Assembly: GCA_002734065.2 (NCBI GenBank)
Contig: NVXU02000058.1
Coordinates: 57,877 to 121,876, forward strand
Length of the DNA stretch: 64,000 nt
Reading direction: 5' to 3'
Origin: Fluviicola sp.
Lineage (GTDB): Bacteria; Bacteroidota; Bacteroidia; Flavobacteriales_D; Crocinitomicaceae
Part shown: piece after piece, positions 33,982-42,493 of the stretch
How positions within the stretch are numbered: position 1 is the stretch's first letter
How the letters are laid out: every line of letters starts with the position of its first letter
The notes under the pieces: model-generated
The model's database searches: none
Seen by the model: only the letters and a program-made list of their open reading frames with translations
What the model was told of the DNA's origin: nothing
Translations under genes and position numbers: made by a program

Positions 33982-35514
33982 ATGAATGTACGTCAGTCTT
34001 TTATCCTAATCAGCATTATTATCTTAGCAAGCATTGGAGCAGTTGCTTACTTATGGTGGCAACCAATTGTGTGGAGTTTACTCTTTTTCGGTCCAGTGAT
34101 TCTTATTGGTGTCCGTGATATATTCTCCCAAAAACACACTTTAAAGTCTAATTTTCCAGTTGTGGGTAATTTTAGATACATTCTGGAGAAGTTACGACCT
34201 GGCATTATGCAATATTTCGTTGAAACCGATACACAAGGGCGCCCAATTAGCAGGATTTTCAGAACGTTGATTTATCAGCGGGCAAAAAATGTTACTGACA
34301 CAGTACCTTTCGGAACACAAATGAAAGTTTACAGTACAGGTTACGAATGGATGGATCATTCTATGTATGCTTGTTCGGACACTGAGGTTGACCACGCACC
34401 GCGAGTAACTATCGGTGGAAAAGATTGCAAACAACCTTATTCAGCAAGCATTTTGAACATTTCGGCAATGAGTTTTGGATCTTTGAGCAATAGAGCCGTT
34501 TTAGCCATGAATAAAGGAGCAAAAATAGGTGGATTTGCTCAAAACACAGGTGAAGGAGGGGTTAGTCCTTATCATTTAGAGAATGGTGGTGATTTAATCT
34601 GGCAAGTAGGTACCGGTTATTTTGGTTGTCGAGCAAAAGATGGAGGATTTGATGTAGAAGGCTACAAAAAAACGGTCAGTCATGAATCTATAAAAATGGT
34701 TGAGCTAAAACTTTCACAAGGTGCAAAACCAGGTCACGGCGGAATTCTTCCTGCTAAAAAAAACACTCAAGAAATTGCCAATATTCGTCACGTTGAACCT
34801 TTCACAGACGTCCACTCTCCCCCATCGCATTCTGCCTTTAATTCTGCTGAAGGGTTGATGGAATTTATCAAAGTTTTACGCGATAATAGCAACGGGAAAC
34901 CTATTGGATTTAAATTATGTGTTGGTAAACAGGAAGAATTCATCGGTTTGTGTAAGGCCATGATTTCTACCGGAATTAAACCTGATTTTATCACTGTTGA
35001 TGGTGGTGAAGGAGGAACAGGAGCTGCACCCGTCGAATTTTCCAATTCTATAGGTATGCCACTTAGAGATGGCTTGGCATTTGTTTCCAATGCATTGATT
35101 GGCTATGATTTAAAGAAAGACATTAAAGTGATTGCTTCCGGTAAAATTATCTCTTCGTTTCACATTGCAAGAACAATTGCATTGGGTGCCGACCTAGTCA
35201 ACAGTGCCCGAGCAATGATGATGGCAACAGGATGCATTCAAGCTTTGCAGTGCAACACAAACACTTGTCCAGTTGGCGTTGCTACACAAGACAAAGGTTT
35301 AATTAGAGGTTTAAATGTGGAAGACAAGGCAAAAAGAGTCGCGAATTTTCACTACGAAACCTTGAAGAATTTTGCAGAGTTGATTGCCGCAACAGGCATT
35401 TTGAATCCTTCTGACCTGACAAAAAAGCACATCAACCGACGCGTAAGTTACAGCGATGTGTTGAATTACGAAGAAATTTTCCCGACAACAGAGGTTGGGA
35501 GCTTTTTGAAGTAG
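33982..35514 (+). CDS. FMN-binding glutamate synthase family protein
   Basis: A 510-residue protein with an N-terminal hydrophobic segment (two short helices, residues 7-45). A complete FMN-binding glutamate synthase domain follows (about 110-490). Signature parts are ISAMSFGSLSNRAVLAMNKGA, the glutamate/FMN region HDVHSPPSHSAF-like stretch near 275, GEGGTGAAPVEFSNSIG, and the iron-sulfur cysteines in CIQALQCNTNTCPVG. It lacks the amidotransferase domain, so it is not a true GltB. This stand-alone membrane-linked form is common in bacteria, but its substrate is not settled. It is monocistronic. Confidence 0.9.
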   Translation: MNVRQSFILISIIILASIGAVAYLWWQPIVWSLLFFGPVILIGVRDIFSQKHTLKSNFPVVGNFRYILEKLRPGIMQYFVETDTQGRPISRIFRTLIYQRAKNVTDTVPFGTQMKVYSTGYEWMDHSMYACSDTEVDHAPRVTIGGKDCKQPYSASILNISAMSFGSLSNRAVLAMNKGAKIGGFAQNTGEGGVSPYHLENGGDLIWQVGTGYFGCRAKDGGFDVEGYKKTVSHESIKMVELKLSQGAKPGHGGILPAKKNTQEIANIRHVEPFTDVHSPPSHSAFNSAEGLMEFIKVLRDNSNGKPIGFKLCVGKQEEFIGLCKAMISTGIKPDFITVDGGEGGTGAAPVEFSNSIGMPLRDGLAFVSNALIGYDLKKDIKVIASGKIISSFHIARTIALGADLVNSARAMMMATGCIQALQCNTNTCPVGVATQDKGLIRGLNVEDKAKRVANFHYETLKNFAELIAATGILNPSDLTKKHINRRVSYSDVLNYEEIFPTTEVGSFLK

Positions 35515-35524
35515 ACTCTTGTTA

Positions 35525-35592
35525 GAGTGATGAGTGCGGAGTGATGAGTGCGGAGTGTGGAGTGTGGAGTGTGGAGTGTGGAGTGTGGAGTG
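35525..35592. repeat. Minisatellite: 14-mer GAGTGATGAGTGCG then 7-mer GAGTGTG
   Basis: Two copies of the 14-base unit are followed by about five of the 7-base unit. The same text, in a degenerate form, appears after the desaturase gene (53803-53861). It sits 10 bases after the stop of the glutamate-synthase-like gene and has no coding potential. Unit number should vary between strains. Confidence 0.85.
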
Positions 35593-35678
35593 ATAAATTC
35601 GAAGCAGGACTAAATCCAACAATCGAAAGCTCTAAAACTCTAAAAATCCAATATTTAACACTTTTTAGAACTCTCAAT

Positions 35679-35709
35679 TTGCAAGCAACCCACAAATAGC
35701 GTAGTTTTG
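35679..35709 (+). promoter_or_regulatory. Bacteroidota-type promoter of the M23/LysM peptidase gene
   Basis: TTG and TAGTTTTG separated by 20 bases, full match to the consensus. The ATG at 35738 follows 28 bases later. Confidence 0.75.
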
Positions 35710-35737
35710 CACTTTATTAGAACAACTAAAGAGTAAA

Positions 35738-36583
35738 ATGAAAGTAATTATCTCCCTAATTTGTGTTTCATTCTTCGCTTCTGCGCAATTCAGTTTTGCA
35801 AGCAATGGAGAAGACACACTCGTTAAAAGTGAAAAAGAAGCAAGCGTTTCTTTCTACGATACTTCGGCTATTTTTACGAATAACTGGCTAGAGAACATCA
35901 CATTTGCTTATTCTGACCAATCTTATGCGGCAGCAGAAGTAGTCAACCTAGTTGATTCTACAAGAGGTTACGCCTACCCTATCGAAAGCAAAGTTACTTC
36001 TCCGTTTGGAAAAAGAGGTCATTCTTTTCACAAGGGAATTGATATTCCTGTGCCAAGTGGCAACAAAATTTACGCGGCTTTTGATGGAAAAGTAAGATAC
36101 GCTATCTACAACAAAGGTGGTTTTGGCAACTTGGTCATTATTCGTCATGCCAACGGTTTGGAAACCTACTACGCGCATCTTTCTAAGCGAAAAGTAAAGG
36201 TAAACCAGATTGTTAAAGCAGGAGAATTAATTGGCTTATCAGGAAGTACTGGTCGTTCTTACGCTCCACATTTACACTTTGAAATAAGATATCACGACAA
36301 ACCCATCAACCCAGAAAACGTTTTTGACACCAAGAGTTTTTGCTTGCGCAATGATTCTGCCATGTTGGGAGAGTTAATTCTGAAGAACAATAAAAAACAC
36401 AGAACAACACCTCACGTCAGCGAAGAATTTCTGGCAAAAGGAACTGTTTACTCCATTAAATCTGGTGATACACTCTCAAAGATTGCTCAAAGAAGCGGAA
36501 CTTCCGTTGCTGAATTGTGCGCACTGAACAACCTCGACAAAGATGGTGTTCTAAGAATTGGGCAAAGAATTCGTGTGAATTAA
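35738..36583 (+). CDS. M23 family peptidase with C-terminal LysM domain
   Basis: A 281-residue exported cell-wall enzyme or regulator. The signal peptide ends near FSFAS (residue 22). The LytM/M23 zinc motifs are intact: HKGIDIP (about 98-104) supplies His and Asp, and HLHFEIRY (about 179) the HxH pair. So it is probably an active endopeptidase on peptidoglycan cross-links. A LysM module near the end (VYSIKSGDTLSKIAQRSGTSVAELCALNN) binds glycan. A longer paralogue with the same plan is at 60562-61473. It converges with the rhodanese gene and overlaps it by four bases. Confidence 0.92.
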   Translation: MKVIISLICVSFFASAQFSFASNGEDTLVKSEKEASVSFYDTSAIFTNNWLENITFAYSDQSYAAAEVVNLVDSTRGYAYPIESKVTSPFGKRGHSFHKGIDIPVPSGNKIYAAFDGKVRYAIYNKGGFGNLVIIRHANGLETYYAHLSKRKVKVNQIVKAGELIGLSGSTGRSYAPHLHFEIRYHDKPINPENVFDTKSFCLRNDSAMLGELILKNNKKHRTTPHVSEEFLAKGTVYSIKSGDTLSKIAQRSGTSVAELCALNNLDKDGVLRIGQRIRVN

Positions 36584-36831
36584 GCCATTTTAGCATTCAC
36601 TTCCATCCAGCCACCGCCGTTTTCGCAATCCAAGCCTTTTGATTTAAAGTATTGAGTCGCTTGACCACTGCGTCCTCCACTTGCGCAACAAAATAGTACG
36701 GGTTGTTTCAATTCCATTACTTCCACTTCTCTATCAACGACTTCTTGCAAAGGAATATTTATTGATCCGGAAACGTTTCCGCCCATAAATTCTGCCTGTG
36801 TTCTTACATCAACAATTGTATAATCTTTCAT
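36580..36831 (-). CDS. Small rhodanese-like domain protein
   Basis: An 83-residue single rhodanese domain. The active-site loop CCASGGRSGQ (about 49-58) contains the catalytic cysteine (second Cys), and TIVDVRTQAEF at the start is the first conserved motif. It can carry sulfane sulfur on that cysteine. The protein is short, as in PspE/GlpE-like single domains, and has no signal peptide, so it is cytoplasmic. Exact role unknown. Confidence 0.88.
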   Translation of the reverse strand: MKDYTIVDVRTQAEFMGGNVSGSINIPLQEVVDREVEVMELKQPVLFCCASGGRSGQATQYFKSKGLDCENGGGWMEVNAKMA

Positions 36832-36985
36832 CTTTTTAATTAATTCGTTATTCTAATGCAAAGATACGAAGAAGGTTTGAAGTGTTTTGTAGCTTAGGTT
36901 ACATTGGAGGTTATAGTATTGAGTTTTGAGCAAGAGTCTGGAGTCTGAGTTCTAGCTCACCCCTCTTACTCACTACTCAACTCTC

Positions 36986-37015
36986 TTGCTCAATCCTCAT
37001 TTTTGTTTACCTTTA
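36986..37015 (+). promoter_or_regulatory. Promoter of the sigma-factor gene
   Basis: TTG and TACCTTTA separated by 19 bases, seven of eight matches in the -7 box. The ATG at 37049 follows 33 bases later. The gap upstream (36832-36985) contains degenerate GGAGTCTGAG and CTCAATCCTC repeat text and nothing else recognisable. Confidence 0.6.
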
Positions 37016-37048
37016 ATCAATCAACACATCTAGTAGTAAACACACAGA

Positions 37049-37594
37049 ATGCAAAAAGAAAAAGAACAGAAAGTCACTTCGCAAGAGTTGAAAAAGCTCT
37101 ACAAGAATTGGCCGGATATCCGAAAGTTTTTGAAATCGAAAGGTTGTGGTGCTACGGAGGCAGAAGATATCTTTCAAGAGGCATTGCTTATTTATGTCAG
37201 AAAGATGGAGGATGCAGAATTTGAATTAACAACAGAACCATTTCACTATGTAAAAAACACGTGCAAATTTTTATGGTACAACCAGGCAAGAAAGAAAGGG
37301 AGAAGTTCTTCCGAAGAATTGCCAGAAATCGAGAGTTTTGAAAACGACGATTGGTTGCAAAAAGAATTAAAATTTCAACTCATTGAGAAAGCGATGACTA
37401 AGATTGGCAAGCAATGCCAACAAATTCTCCAATTATTCTACGGAAAAGGTTGGAACATGACAGCAATCGCCAAAAAAGTAGGATTGAGAAATGACAAGGT
37501 AGCCAAAGCGCAAAAATACCGATGCATCAACAAAGTCAAGGAGCAAGTTCTTGAATTGCAATCCGAAAAATTAGTAATGAACTCAAAATTTTAA
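37049..37594 (+). CDS. Sigma-70 family (ECF-like) RNA polymerase sigma factor
   Basis: A 181-residue sigma factor with region 2 (AEDIFQEALLIYVRKMED, about 38-58) and region 4 (CQQILQLFYGKGWNMTAIAKKVGLRNDKVAKAQKYRCINKVKE, about 125-170). The FLWYNQARKKGR stretch between them matches the region 2.4 helix. It lies four bases before a very large membrane protein that begins like an anti-sigma factor, so the two should be a regulatory pair. Genes under its control are not known. Confidence 0.9.
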   Translation: MQKEKEQKVTSQELKKLYKNWPDIRKFLKSKGCGATEAEDIFQEALLIYVRKMEDAEFELTTEPFHYVKNTCKFLWYNQARKKGRSSSEELPEIESFENDDWLQKELKFQLIEKAMTKIGKQCQQILQLFYGKGWNMTAIAKKVGLRNDKVAKAQKYRCINKVKEQVLELQSEKLVMNSKF

Positions 37595-37598
37595 GACC

Positions 37599-40109
37599 AT
37601 GAATCCAAATATAACACGTATCATAGAACAGTATCTGCAGGGAGAATTAAATGCAGAAGATCAACAGGCTTTTGAAGCAAAATTAGCCACTAACGAAAAC
37701 TTGCAAGCGGAAGTTTCCTTGCAAAAAAACATTCATCAAGGAGCAAAACGAGCTTCGCAAAGAGCTGACATTAAGAATGTTGCAAAGAAATACCACTATA
37801 GCAAATTACTGAAGTGGGGAGGTGCATCCTTGGGTGCAGTGATTTTGATTGTTGGGGGGATGCTCTTACTTTCTCCAGCTAAAAACAGTGAAAATTCTGC
37901 CAAAGACACCACCGTTTCTGAAGCCGTTCAAGCTAAAATCCCAACAGAAAAACTCATAGACGATTTAGCCACACAATTATTCACCATTCCGCAAGAAGGA
38001 GCGATTGTTCTTTCCAAAGAAGGCATTCTTATCTCTGCGCCCAAAGGTGCTTTTATGGAGAATGGCAAAATCTACAACGGCGATGCGATTATCAAATTGC
38101 AAGAAGCTTTGGATGCCACTTCCATTGTGAAAAGTGGGTTAAGCACGATGTCTGGTGATCGCCTATTGGAGACGCAAGGCATGTTTTCTTTTGAAGCTTT
38201 TACACCCAACGGAGAACGTTTGGACATTAACCCCGAAGTGGGCGTTTACATGCAAGTTCCCGTTGATGAATACAAGGCAAATATGCAACTATTTGACGGA
38301 GTAAAACTCGCCGACGGAAGCATCGATTGGCAAAACCCAGAACCACTTGCCAAGTTGCCCGTTTCTGCAAAAATGAACGAATTGGATTTTTATCCTGTGG
38401 GTTATGAAAAACATTTGGATGAGATTAAATGGAAGAAAAGCAAGAAGAGAAGAGATAGTTTGTATTTGAGTTTTGAGGAGGGGATTGAAGAAGTAATAGC
38501 AGATACCATTAAGGAAATAAAAACAATGTTAGTAAGTAAAAACATAGCTTATACTCTTTTTCCAGATATTTCGGCAGAATTTCCGGGAGGAACCAAACAA
38601 TTAACCCAGTTCATTCAAAAAAACACAATTTATCCGCAAGATGCAATAGATAAAAACATCGCAGGCAGAGTTTACCTATCTATGATTGTTACTAATGATG
38701 GTACCATTACAGATGTTGGAATAGAAAAAAGTGTATCAACTAGCATAGACCTAGAAGCAATGAGAATAGTCAGAAGTATGCCAAAATGGATCCCCGCAAT
38801 TTCAAATGGAACACCAGTAGCTTCAAAAGTAAGACTTCCTATGACCTTCTCTTTAGGTGTGGATGGTGAAGAAAAAAGTGAAACAACATTCAAACCTATA
38901 ATAGAAGAAGACACAACATGTGTTGATGAAGCCTCAGAAGCTACTCAAGCAAAGGAGGTAGCTAAACAAGCACCCAGCTACATCCTACCCTCTTCTGTCC
39001 TTGCTTTTTGGAAGTCAAAATTTAACAACACCAACTTAGCAACAAGAGACTTTGAAAAACGTATGCGTGCCATTCATTCTACATGCAACAATGCAGTTCT
39101 CAGAAAATACACGAAGCAACTCGACAAACCTATTTCTCAAATAGACAAAGAGGTTGTGGCAATGGGTTATTCTGCATTTGAGCAATTTGCATTGGAGAAT
39201 GTCGGAGCTGTGAACCCAAATAACCCGCACATCAAAGCTTTGGAAGAATTCTACCAAAAAGGAATTGCCGCATTGAAAGACAAAGCAAAAAGAAACGCTG
39301 AAAAAGATCAAAAACGAAGAAATAAATGGGATAAGAAGGTCAACAAGGCAAGAACGGATGAGACTATGAGTGAAATAAGCAGAGAAAGTATAGCATTTAT
39401 AGAAGAATTTCAATTTAATTTAAAAAATGTACGTAAGCAAATTAGTAAAGCGGTTGGGTTTAAATTGAGAAGAGGTAATCGTTTTGTGAAAAATATAGAC
39501 CGATACGTGCCTCTTCAAAACCCAATCAAGAACATCAATGCCTATGTTTGGGAAGCAACTGTTAACAGAACCTCGCTAGACATGAAAGACCCACTTACTG
39601 GTAAACGAGTAAAAATTACCTACAATGATTTCTCTATAGAAGTTCCAAATTCTGAGAAATACATCAAGTTGTATGCTTATTTATTTCCGCATCAATTGAA
39701 CAGTTACCAAAGAATTAGCGGTATTGCTGGTAAATTTGATTACCCACTCAATGATGATATCATTTACGACATTGGTATTGTTGGCGTGACAGAAGACGGT
39801 TATGAATACTTCCAAAAGCAAACTTTTAACGGCGGAGAATTGGGCGCTGTCTCTATGCGAAAAGTAACGGAGAAGCAATTGGATGGGAGCATCAAGCAAC
39901 TGAACAAAAAACGCATCAGAAAACCAATGAGAATAAAAGACGAAATGAATTGGTTGTTTTTAGAACGAAAAGATTATCTGGAGCAAAAGCAACGCAAGAA
40001 AATGCGCATTTTTAGAAGAGAGGTCGTCGCTGTGATATTTCCTTGTTATTCTCCTGTTGAGGTTATAAATAATACGAATGAGTCCTATGTAGATGTCCCA
40101 CCCAATTAA
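37599..40109 (+). CDS. Large anti-sigma-like membrane protein with a TonB C-terminal domain
   Basis: An 836-residue protein. Residues 1-60 (ITRIIEQYLQGELNAEDQQAFEAKL) resemble the cytoplasmic start of Bacteroidota anti-sigma factors, and one membrane helix follows (about 70-92). The exterior has a beta-rich part, then a TonB C-terminal domain at about 320-415 (EFPGGTKQLTQFIQ, GRVYLSMIVTNDGTITDV, MPKWIPAISNGTPV). A long basic helical part and a last domain of unknown kind end the protein. Its position right after the sigma factor supports signal transfer from the periplasm or outer membrane. Usual anti-sigmas are 150-400 aa, so the size and TonB domain are odd. Confidence 0.82.
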   Translation: MNPNITRIIEQYLQGELNAEDQQAFEAKLATNENLQAEVSLQKNIHQGAKRASQRADIKNVAKKYHYSKLLKWGGASLGAVILIVGGMLLLSPAKNSENSAKDTTVSEAVQAKIPTEKLIDDLATQLFTIPQEGAIVLSKEGILISAPKGAFMENGKIYNGDAIIKLQEALDATSIVKSGLSTMSGDRLLETQGMFSFEAFTPNGERLDINPEVGVYMQVPVDEYKANMQLFDGVKLADGSIDWQNPEPLAKLPVSAKMNELDFYPVGYEKHLDEIKWKKSKKRRDSLYLSFEEGIEEVIADTIKEIKTMLVSKNIAYTLFPDISAEFPGGTKQLTQFIQKNTIYPQDAIDKNIAGRVYLSMIVTNDGTITDVGIEKSVSTSIDLEAMRIVRSMPKWIPAISNGTPVASKVRLPMTFSLGVDGEEKSETTFKPIIEEDTTCVDEASEATQAKEVAKQAPSYILPSSVLAFWKSKFNNTNLATRDFEKRMRAIHSTCNNAVLRKYTKQLDKPISQIDKEVVAMGYSAFEQFALENVGAVNPNNPHIKALEEFYQKGIAALKDKAKRNAEKDQKRRNKWDKKVNKARTDETMSEISRESIAFIEEFQFNLKNVRKQISKAVGFKLRRGNRFVKNIDRYVPLQNPIKNINAYVWEATVNRTSLDMKDPLTGKRVKITYNDFSIEVPNSEKYIKLYAYLFPHQLNSYQRISGIAGKFDYPLNDDIIYDIGIVGVTEDGYEYFQKQTFNGGELGAVSMRKVTEKQLDGSIKQLNKKRIRKPMRIKDEMNWLFLERKDYLEQKQRKKMRIFRREVVAVIFPCYSPVEVINNTNESYVDVPPN

Positions 40110-40111
40110 GT

Positions 40112-40792
40112 TTAACCCTCAAAAAACTCCCACAACGGTTCCTTTGGCACAGGAGCCGTTACTTTTACCTCTTCCTTTGTTGTAGGATGAATAAACGACA
40201 ACTTTCGCGCATGCAAATGTATCGATGCATCTTTGTTAGAACGTCTTGCTCCGTATTTCACATCGCCTTTAATGATGCAACCAATCGTTCCTAACTGGCA
40301 ACGGATTTGATGATGCCGTCCAGTTTCTAATTCTATTTCGAGGAGATGGTATTTGTCCGAAGAGGCAATTAATTGATACGATAGAATGGCTTTTTTAGAA
40401 CCTGGTGTTTCCTTTTCAGAAGCATAAGATTTGTTTTGCTTTTCGTTTTTCTTTAAAAAATGCACCAAACGACCTTGTTTTTTTGGAGGCTTACTTTCTA
40501 CCACTGCCCAATAGATTTTCTTGGTAGTTTTTTCTCTAAATTGTTCGTTTAATCGTGATAAAGCCTTACTTGTTCTTGCAAAAACAATAGCTCCACTTGT
40601 TGGTCGATCTAAGCGATGCACCACTCCGCAAAAAACATTACCGGGCTTGTTAAATTCTTCCTTTAAGAAGGTCTTTACTTTGTCAACGAGCGGTTCGTCA
40701 CCGGTCTTGTCGCCTTGCACAATGTCGGATGAGCGTTTATTGATGACGATAGTGTGGTTGTCGAGATGTAAAATATGGAGCTTATTTTTCAT
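40112..40792 (-). CDS. RluA family pseudouridine synthase
   Basis: A 226-residue RNA pseudouridine synthase of the RluA/RluC/RluD family. The catalytic aspartate is in GVVHRLDRPTSGAIVFA (about 70-86), and the RHHQIRCQL motif (about 180) is conserved. There is no N-terminal S4 domain. The start MKNKLHILHLDNHTIVI is used; the track start 23 codons upstream would be translated from an inverted repeat. Target uridine in rRNA or tRNA cannot be told. Convergent with the anti-sigma-like gene, two bases apart. Confidence 0.92.
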   Translation of the reverse strand: MKNKLHILHLDNHTIVINKRSSDIVQGDKTGDEPLVDKVKTFLKEEFNKPGNVFCGVVHRLDRPTSGAIVFARTSKALSRLNEQFREKTTKKIYWAVVESKPPKKQGRLVHFLKKNEKQNKSYASEKETPGSKKAILSYQLIASSDKYHLLEIELETGRHHQIRCQLGTIGCIIKGDVKYGARRSNKDASIHLHARKLSFIHPTTKEEVKVTAPVPKEPLWEFFEG

Positions 40793-40816
40793 TATTCGAT
40801 GTGCTAAAGTTGTAAC

Positions 40817-40926
40817 ATCCTCCCCCTTAATCCCCCTCCAAAGGGGGAAAGAAGTAGGCACTTTTTATTCACGTTCATTATACGATGTTAAATTTCCCCC
40901 TTTGGAGGGGGATTAAGGGGGAGGAT
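40817..40926. repeat. Perfect 34-bp inverted repeat with 42-bp centre
   Basis: The left arm 40817-40850 (contains CCTCCCCCTTAATCCCCCTC) and the right arm 40893-40926 are exact reverse complements, separated by 42 bases without gene. The arms are far richer in G and C runs than the surroundings. The element sits between a RluA-type gene and panB. It resembles mobile short repeats (MITE- or REP-like) often met in Bacteroidota; no transposase is near. Confidence 0.85.
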
Positions 40927-40947
40927 ACCCAATTTCTTTCTAATATT

Positions 40948-41763
40948 TTAATATTGCTCCTCCTCATTCGGAAAATCTCCCGACTTCACATCCTCTATAT
41001 ATTGCTCGAACGAATTGTGCATTTCTTTGTATAAATTATGGTACTTTCTTAAAAAACGAGGATTGAATTCATTGTTGATTCCGAGCATATCGTGAACCAC
41101 CAAAACTTGTCCATCAACTCCGCCACCTGCACCTATACCAATGATTGGAATTCTGACTTCTTTCGCCACTTTCTCTGCCAAAGCTGCTGGAATTTTCTCC
41201 AAAACAATCGCAAAGCAACCAGCTTCTTCTAAAAGCTTTGCATCAGCAATTAGACGATCTGCTTCATCCTCTTCTTTGGCACGAACAACGTAAGTTCCGA
41301 ACTTATAGATTGATTGCGGCGTTAATCCAAGATGTCCCATCACTGGAATTCCAGCAGTGAGAATACGATTGATAGACTCAATAATTTCTTCGCCACCTTC
41401 CATTTTCACGGCATGACCTCCTGATTCTTTCATAATACGAATCGCACTTGACAGAGCCTCTTTAGAATTTCCTTGGTAAGAACCAAAAGGCAAATCAACT
41501 ACCACCAATGCTCTTTCTACCGCTCTCACAACAGAAGATGCATGGTAAATCATTTGATCCAAAGTAATAGGCAATGTTGTTTCGTGTCCTGCCATCACAT
41601 TTGACGCTGAATCACCGACGAGAATTACATCAATTCCAGCAGCATCAATAATTTTCGCCATTGAGAAATCATAACCTGTCAGCATGCTGATTTTCTCCCC
41701 TTCGTCTTTCATGTTTTGCAAGACATGCGTTGTTACTTTCTTTACTTCTTTGTGAATCGACAT
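40948..41763 (-). CDS. panB: 3-methyl-2-oxobutanoate hydroxymethyltransferase
   Basis: A 271-residue enzyme for the first committed step of pantothenate synthesis: it adds a hydroxymethyl group from methylene-tetrahydrofolate to 2-oxoisovalerate. Recognisable parts are [37 protein letters not shown] (substrate and magnesium site), MGHLGLTPQ and [23 protein letters not shown]. The start [10 protein letters not shown] is preferred to the longer track start because a good promoter lies between them. A later step of CoA synthesis, coaBC, is found at 58138. Confidence 0.96.
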   Translation of the reverse strand: MSIHKEVKKVTTHVLQNMKDEGEKISMLTGYDFSMAKIIDAAGIDVILVGDSASNVMAGHETTLPITLDQMIYHASSVVRAVERALVVVDLPFGSYQGNSKEALSSAIRIMKESGGHAVKMEGGEEIIESINRILTAGIPVMGHLGLTPQSIYKFGTYVVRAKEEDEADRLIADAKLLEEAGCFAIVLEKIPAALAEKVAKEVRIPIIGIGAGGGVDGQVLVVHDMLGINNEFNPRFLRKYHNLYKEMHNSFEQYIEDVKSGDFPNEEEQY

Positions 41764-41783
41764 TGTAATTCGTGTTTTTTTTT

Positions 41784-41814
41784 CAAAAGTAGTAAAATTA
41801 GAGGATTGGAGCAA
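41784..41814 (-). promoter_or_regulatory. Bacteroidota-type promoter of panB
   Basis: Read on the minus strand: TTG, 20 bases, TACTTTTG, a full consensus match, 20 bases before the ATG. The -33 element lies inside TTGGAG-type repeat text. Confidence 0.7.
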
Positions 41815-41966
41815 TTGGGGCATTAGAGCTTTGGAGTATTCGAGCTTTGGAGCATTGGATTGTTAGACCGTTTATGAACAGAAGCACTTTAATCAGGTAA
41901 TCTGCGTTCTATTCTCAAAATAATTGAAAATTTATCACAGAATAACAAGCATCAAAAAAAATAGTG

Positions 41967-42005
41967 TAATTTTGTCAAAAAAAGATATGAATAGGCGGTC
42001 ATATC
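41967..42005 (+). promoter_or_regulatory. rplS: Probable rplS promoter box and leader inverted repeat
   Basis: TAATTTTG at 41967-41974 matches the -7 consensus, without a good -33 TTG. Just downstream, GATATGA and TCATATC (41984-42005) form a 7-bp inverted repeat with an 8-base loop at what would be the start of the mRNA leader. About 90 bases of leader precede rplS. A ribosomal-protein leader is possible but unproven. Confidence 0.4.
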
Positions 42006-42063
42006 AGAAAATATTCGTAATATTGCACCCCGATTTAAGCGGAGAATTTAGAAATTAAGCGAC

Positions 42064-42414
42064 ATGGATTATATTAAAGAGATTGAAAACGAGTTAATTG
42101 AGAAAAATAATCTTCCATCTTTCAAAGCTGGAGATACAATTACCGTTTCGTACAAAATTAAAGAAGGAAATAAAGAACGTATTCAGCAATTTCAAGGAGT
42201 TGTTTTACAATGCAAAGGTCAGGCAACTGGAACCTTTACAGTTCGTAAAATGTCTGGAAATGTTGGTGTAGAGCGTATCTTCCCTATTTCTTCTCCTTTT
42301 ATTGATGATATTAAAGTAAACAAAGTTGGTCAAGTTCGTAGAGCTCGTATCTTTTACTTTAGAGAAAGAACAGGGAAATCTGCTCGTATCAAGGAAAAAA
42401 GAATGGCGAGGTAA
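42064..42414 (+). CDS. rplS: 50S ribosomal protein L19
   Basis: A 116-residue large-subunit ribosomal protein located at the interface with the 30S subunit. The family stretches [54 protein letters not shown] and [22 protein letters not shown] are clear. Length is standard. It stands alone with a leader upstream and a terminator downstream, so its expression is probably set independently, unlike E. coli where it follows trmD. Confidence 0.98.
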   Translation: MDYIKEIENELIEKNNLPSFKAGDTITVSYKIKEGNKERIQQFQGVVLQCKGQATGTFTVRKMSGNVGVERIFPISSPFIDDIKVNKVGQVRRARIFYFRERTGKSARIKEKRMAR

Positions 42415-42433
42415 ACTTCGTTAAAAAAAAATT

Positions 42434-42466
42434 AAAGCCTTTTCACTTTTGGAAAGGCTTTTTTTG
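42434..42466 (+). terminator. rplS: Intrinsic terminator of rplS
   Basis: An 11-bp stem (AAAGCCTTTTC with GGAAAGGCTTT, one G-U pair), 6-base loop and a run of seven T. The end of its T run also supplies the -33 TTG of the next promoter. Confidence 0.88.
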
Positions 42467-42493
42467 TACCTTCATTCTGCTAAACTAATTTTG
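42464..42493 (+). promoter_or_regulatory. Bacteroidota-type promoter overlapping the GH25 lysozyme start
   Basis: TTG, 19 bases, TAATTTTG: a perfect match, but its -7 box ends on the G of the GTG start of the lysozyme gene. The transcript would begin a few bases after that GTG, so either the gene starts further in or this box is not the one used. Confidence 0.5.

Noticed and set aside
33982-35514. Truncated gltB (glutamate synthase large subunit)
   Set aside because: The protein is a full member of the stand-alone FMN-binding family with its own membrane segment and natural start, so it is not a broken gltB.
35525-35592. CRISPR array
   Set aside because: Units of 7 and 14 bases have no spacers between them; this is a simple tandem repeat.
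40793-40861. Longer start of the RluA gene
   Set aside because: The added 23 residues would be coded largely by the inverted repeat arm and do not look like RluA N-termini.
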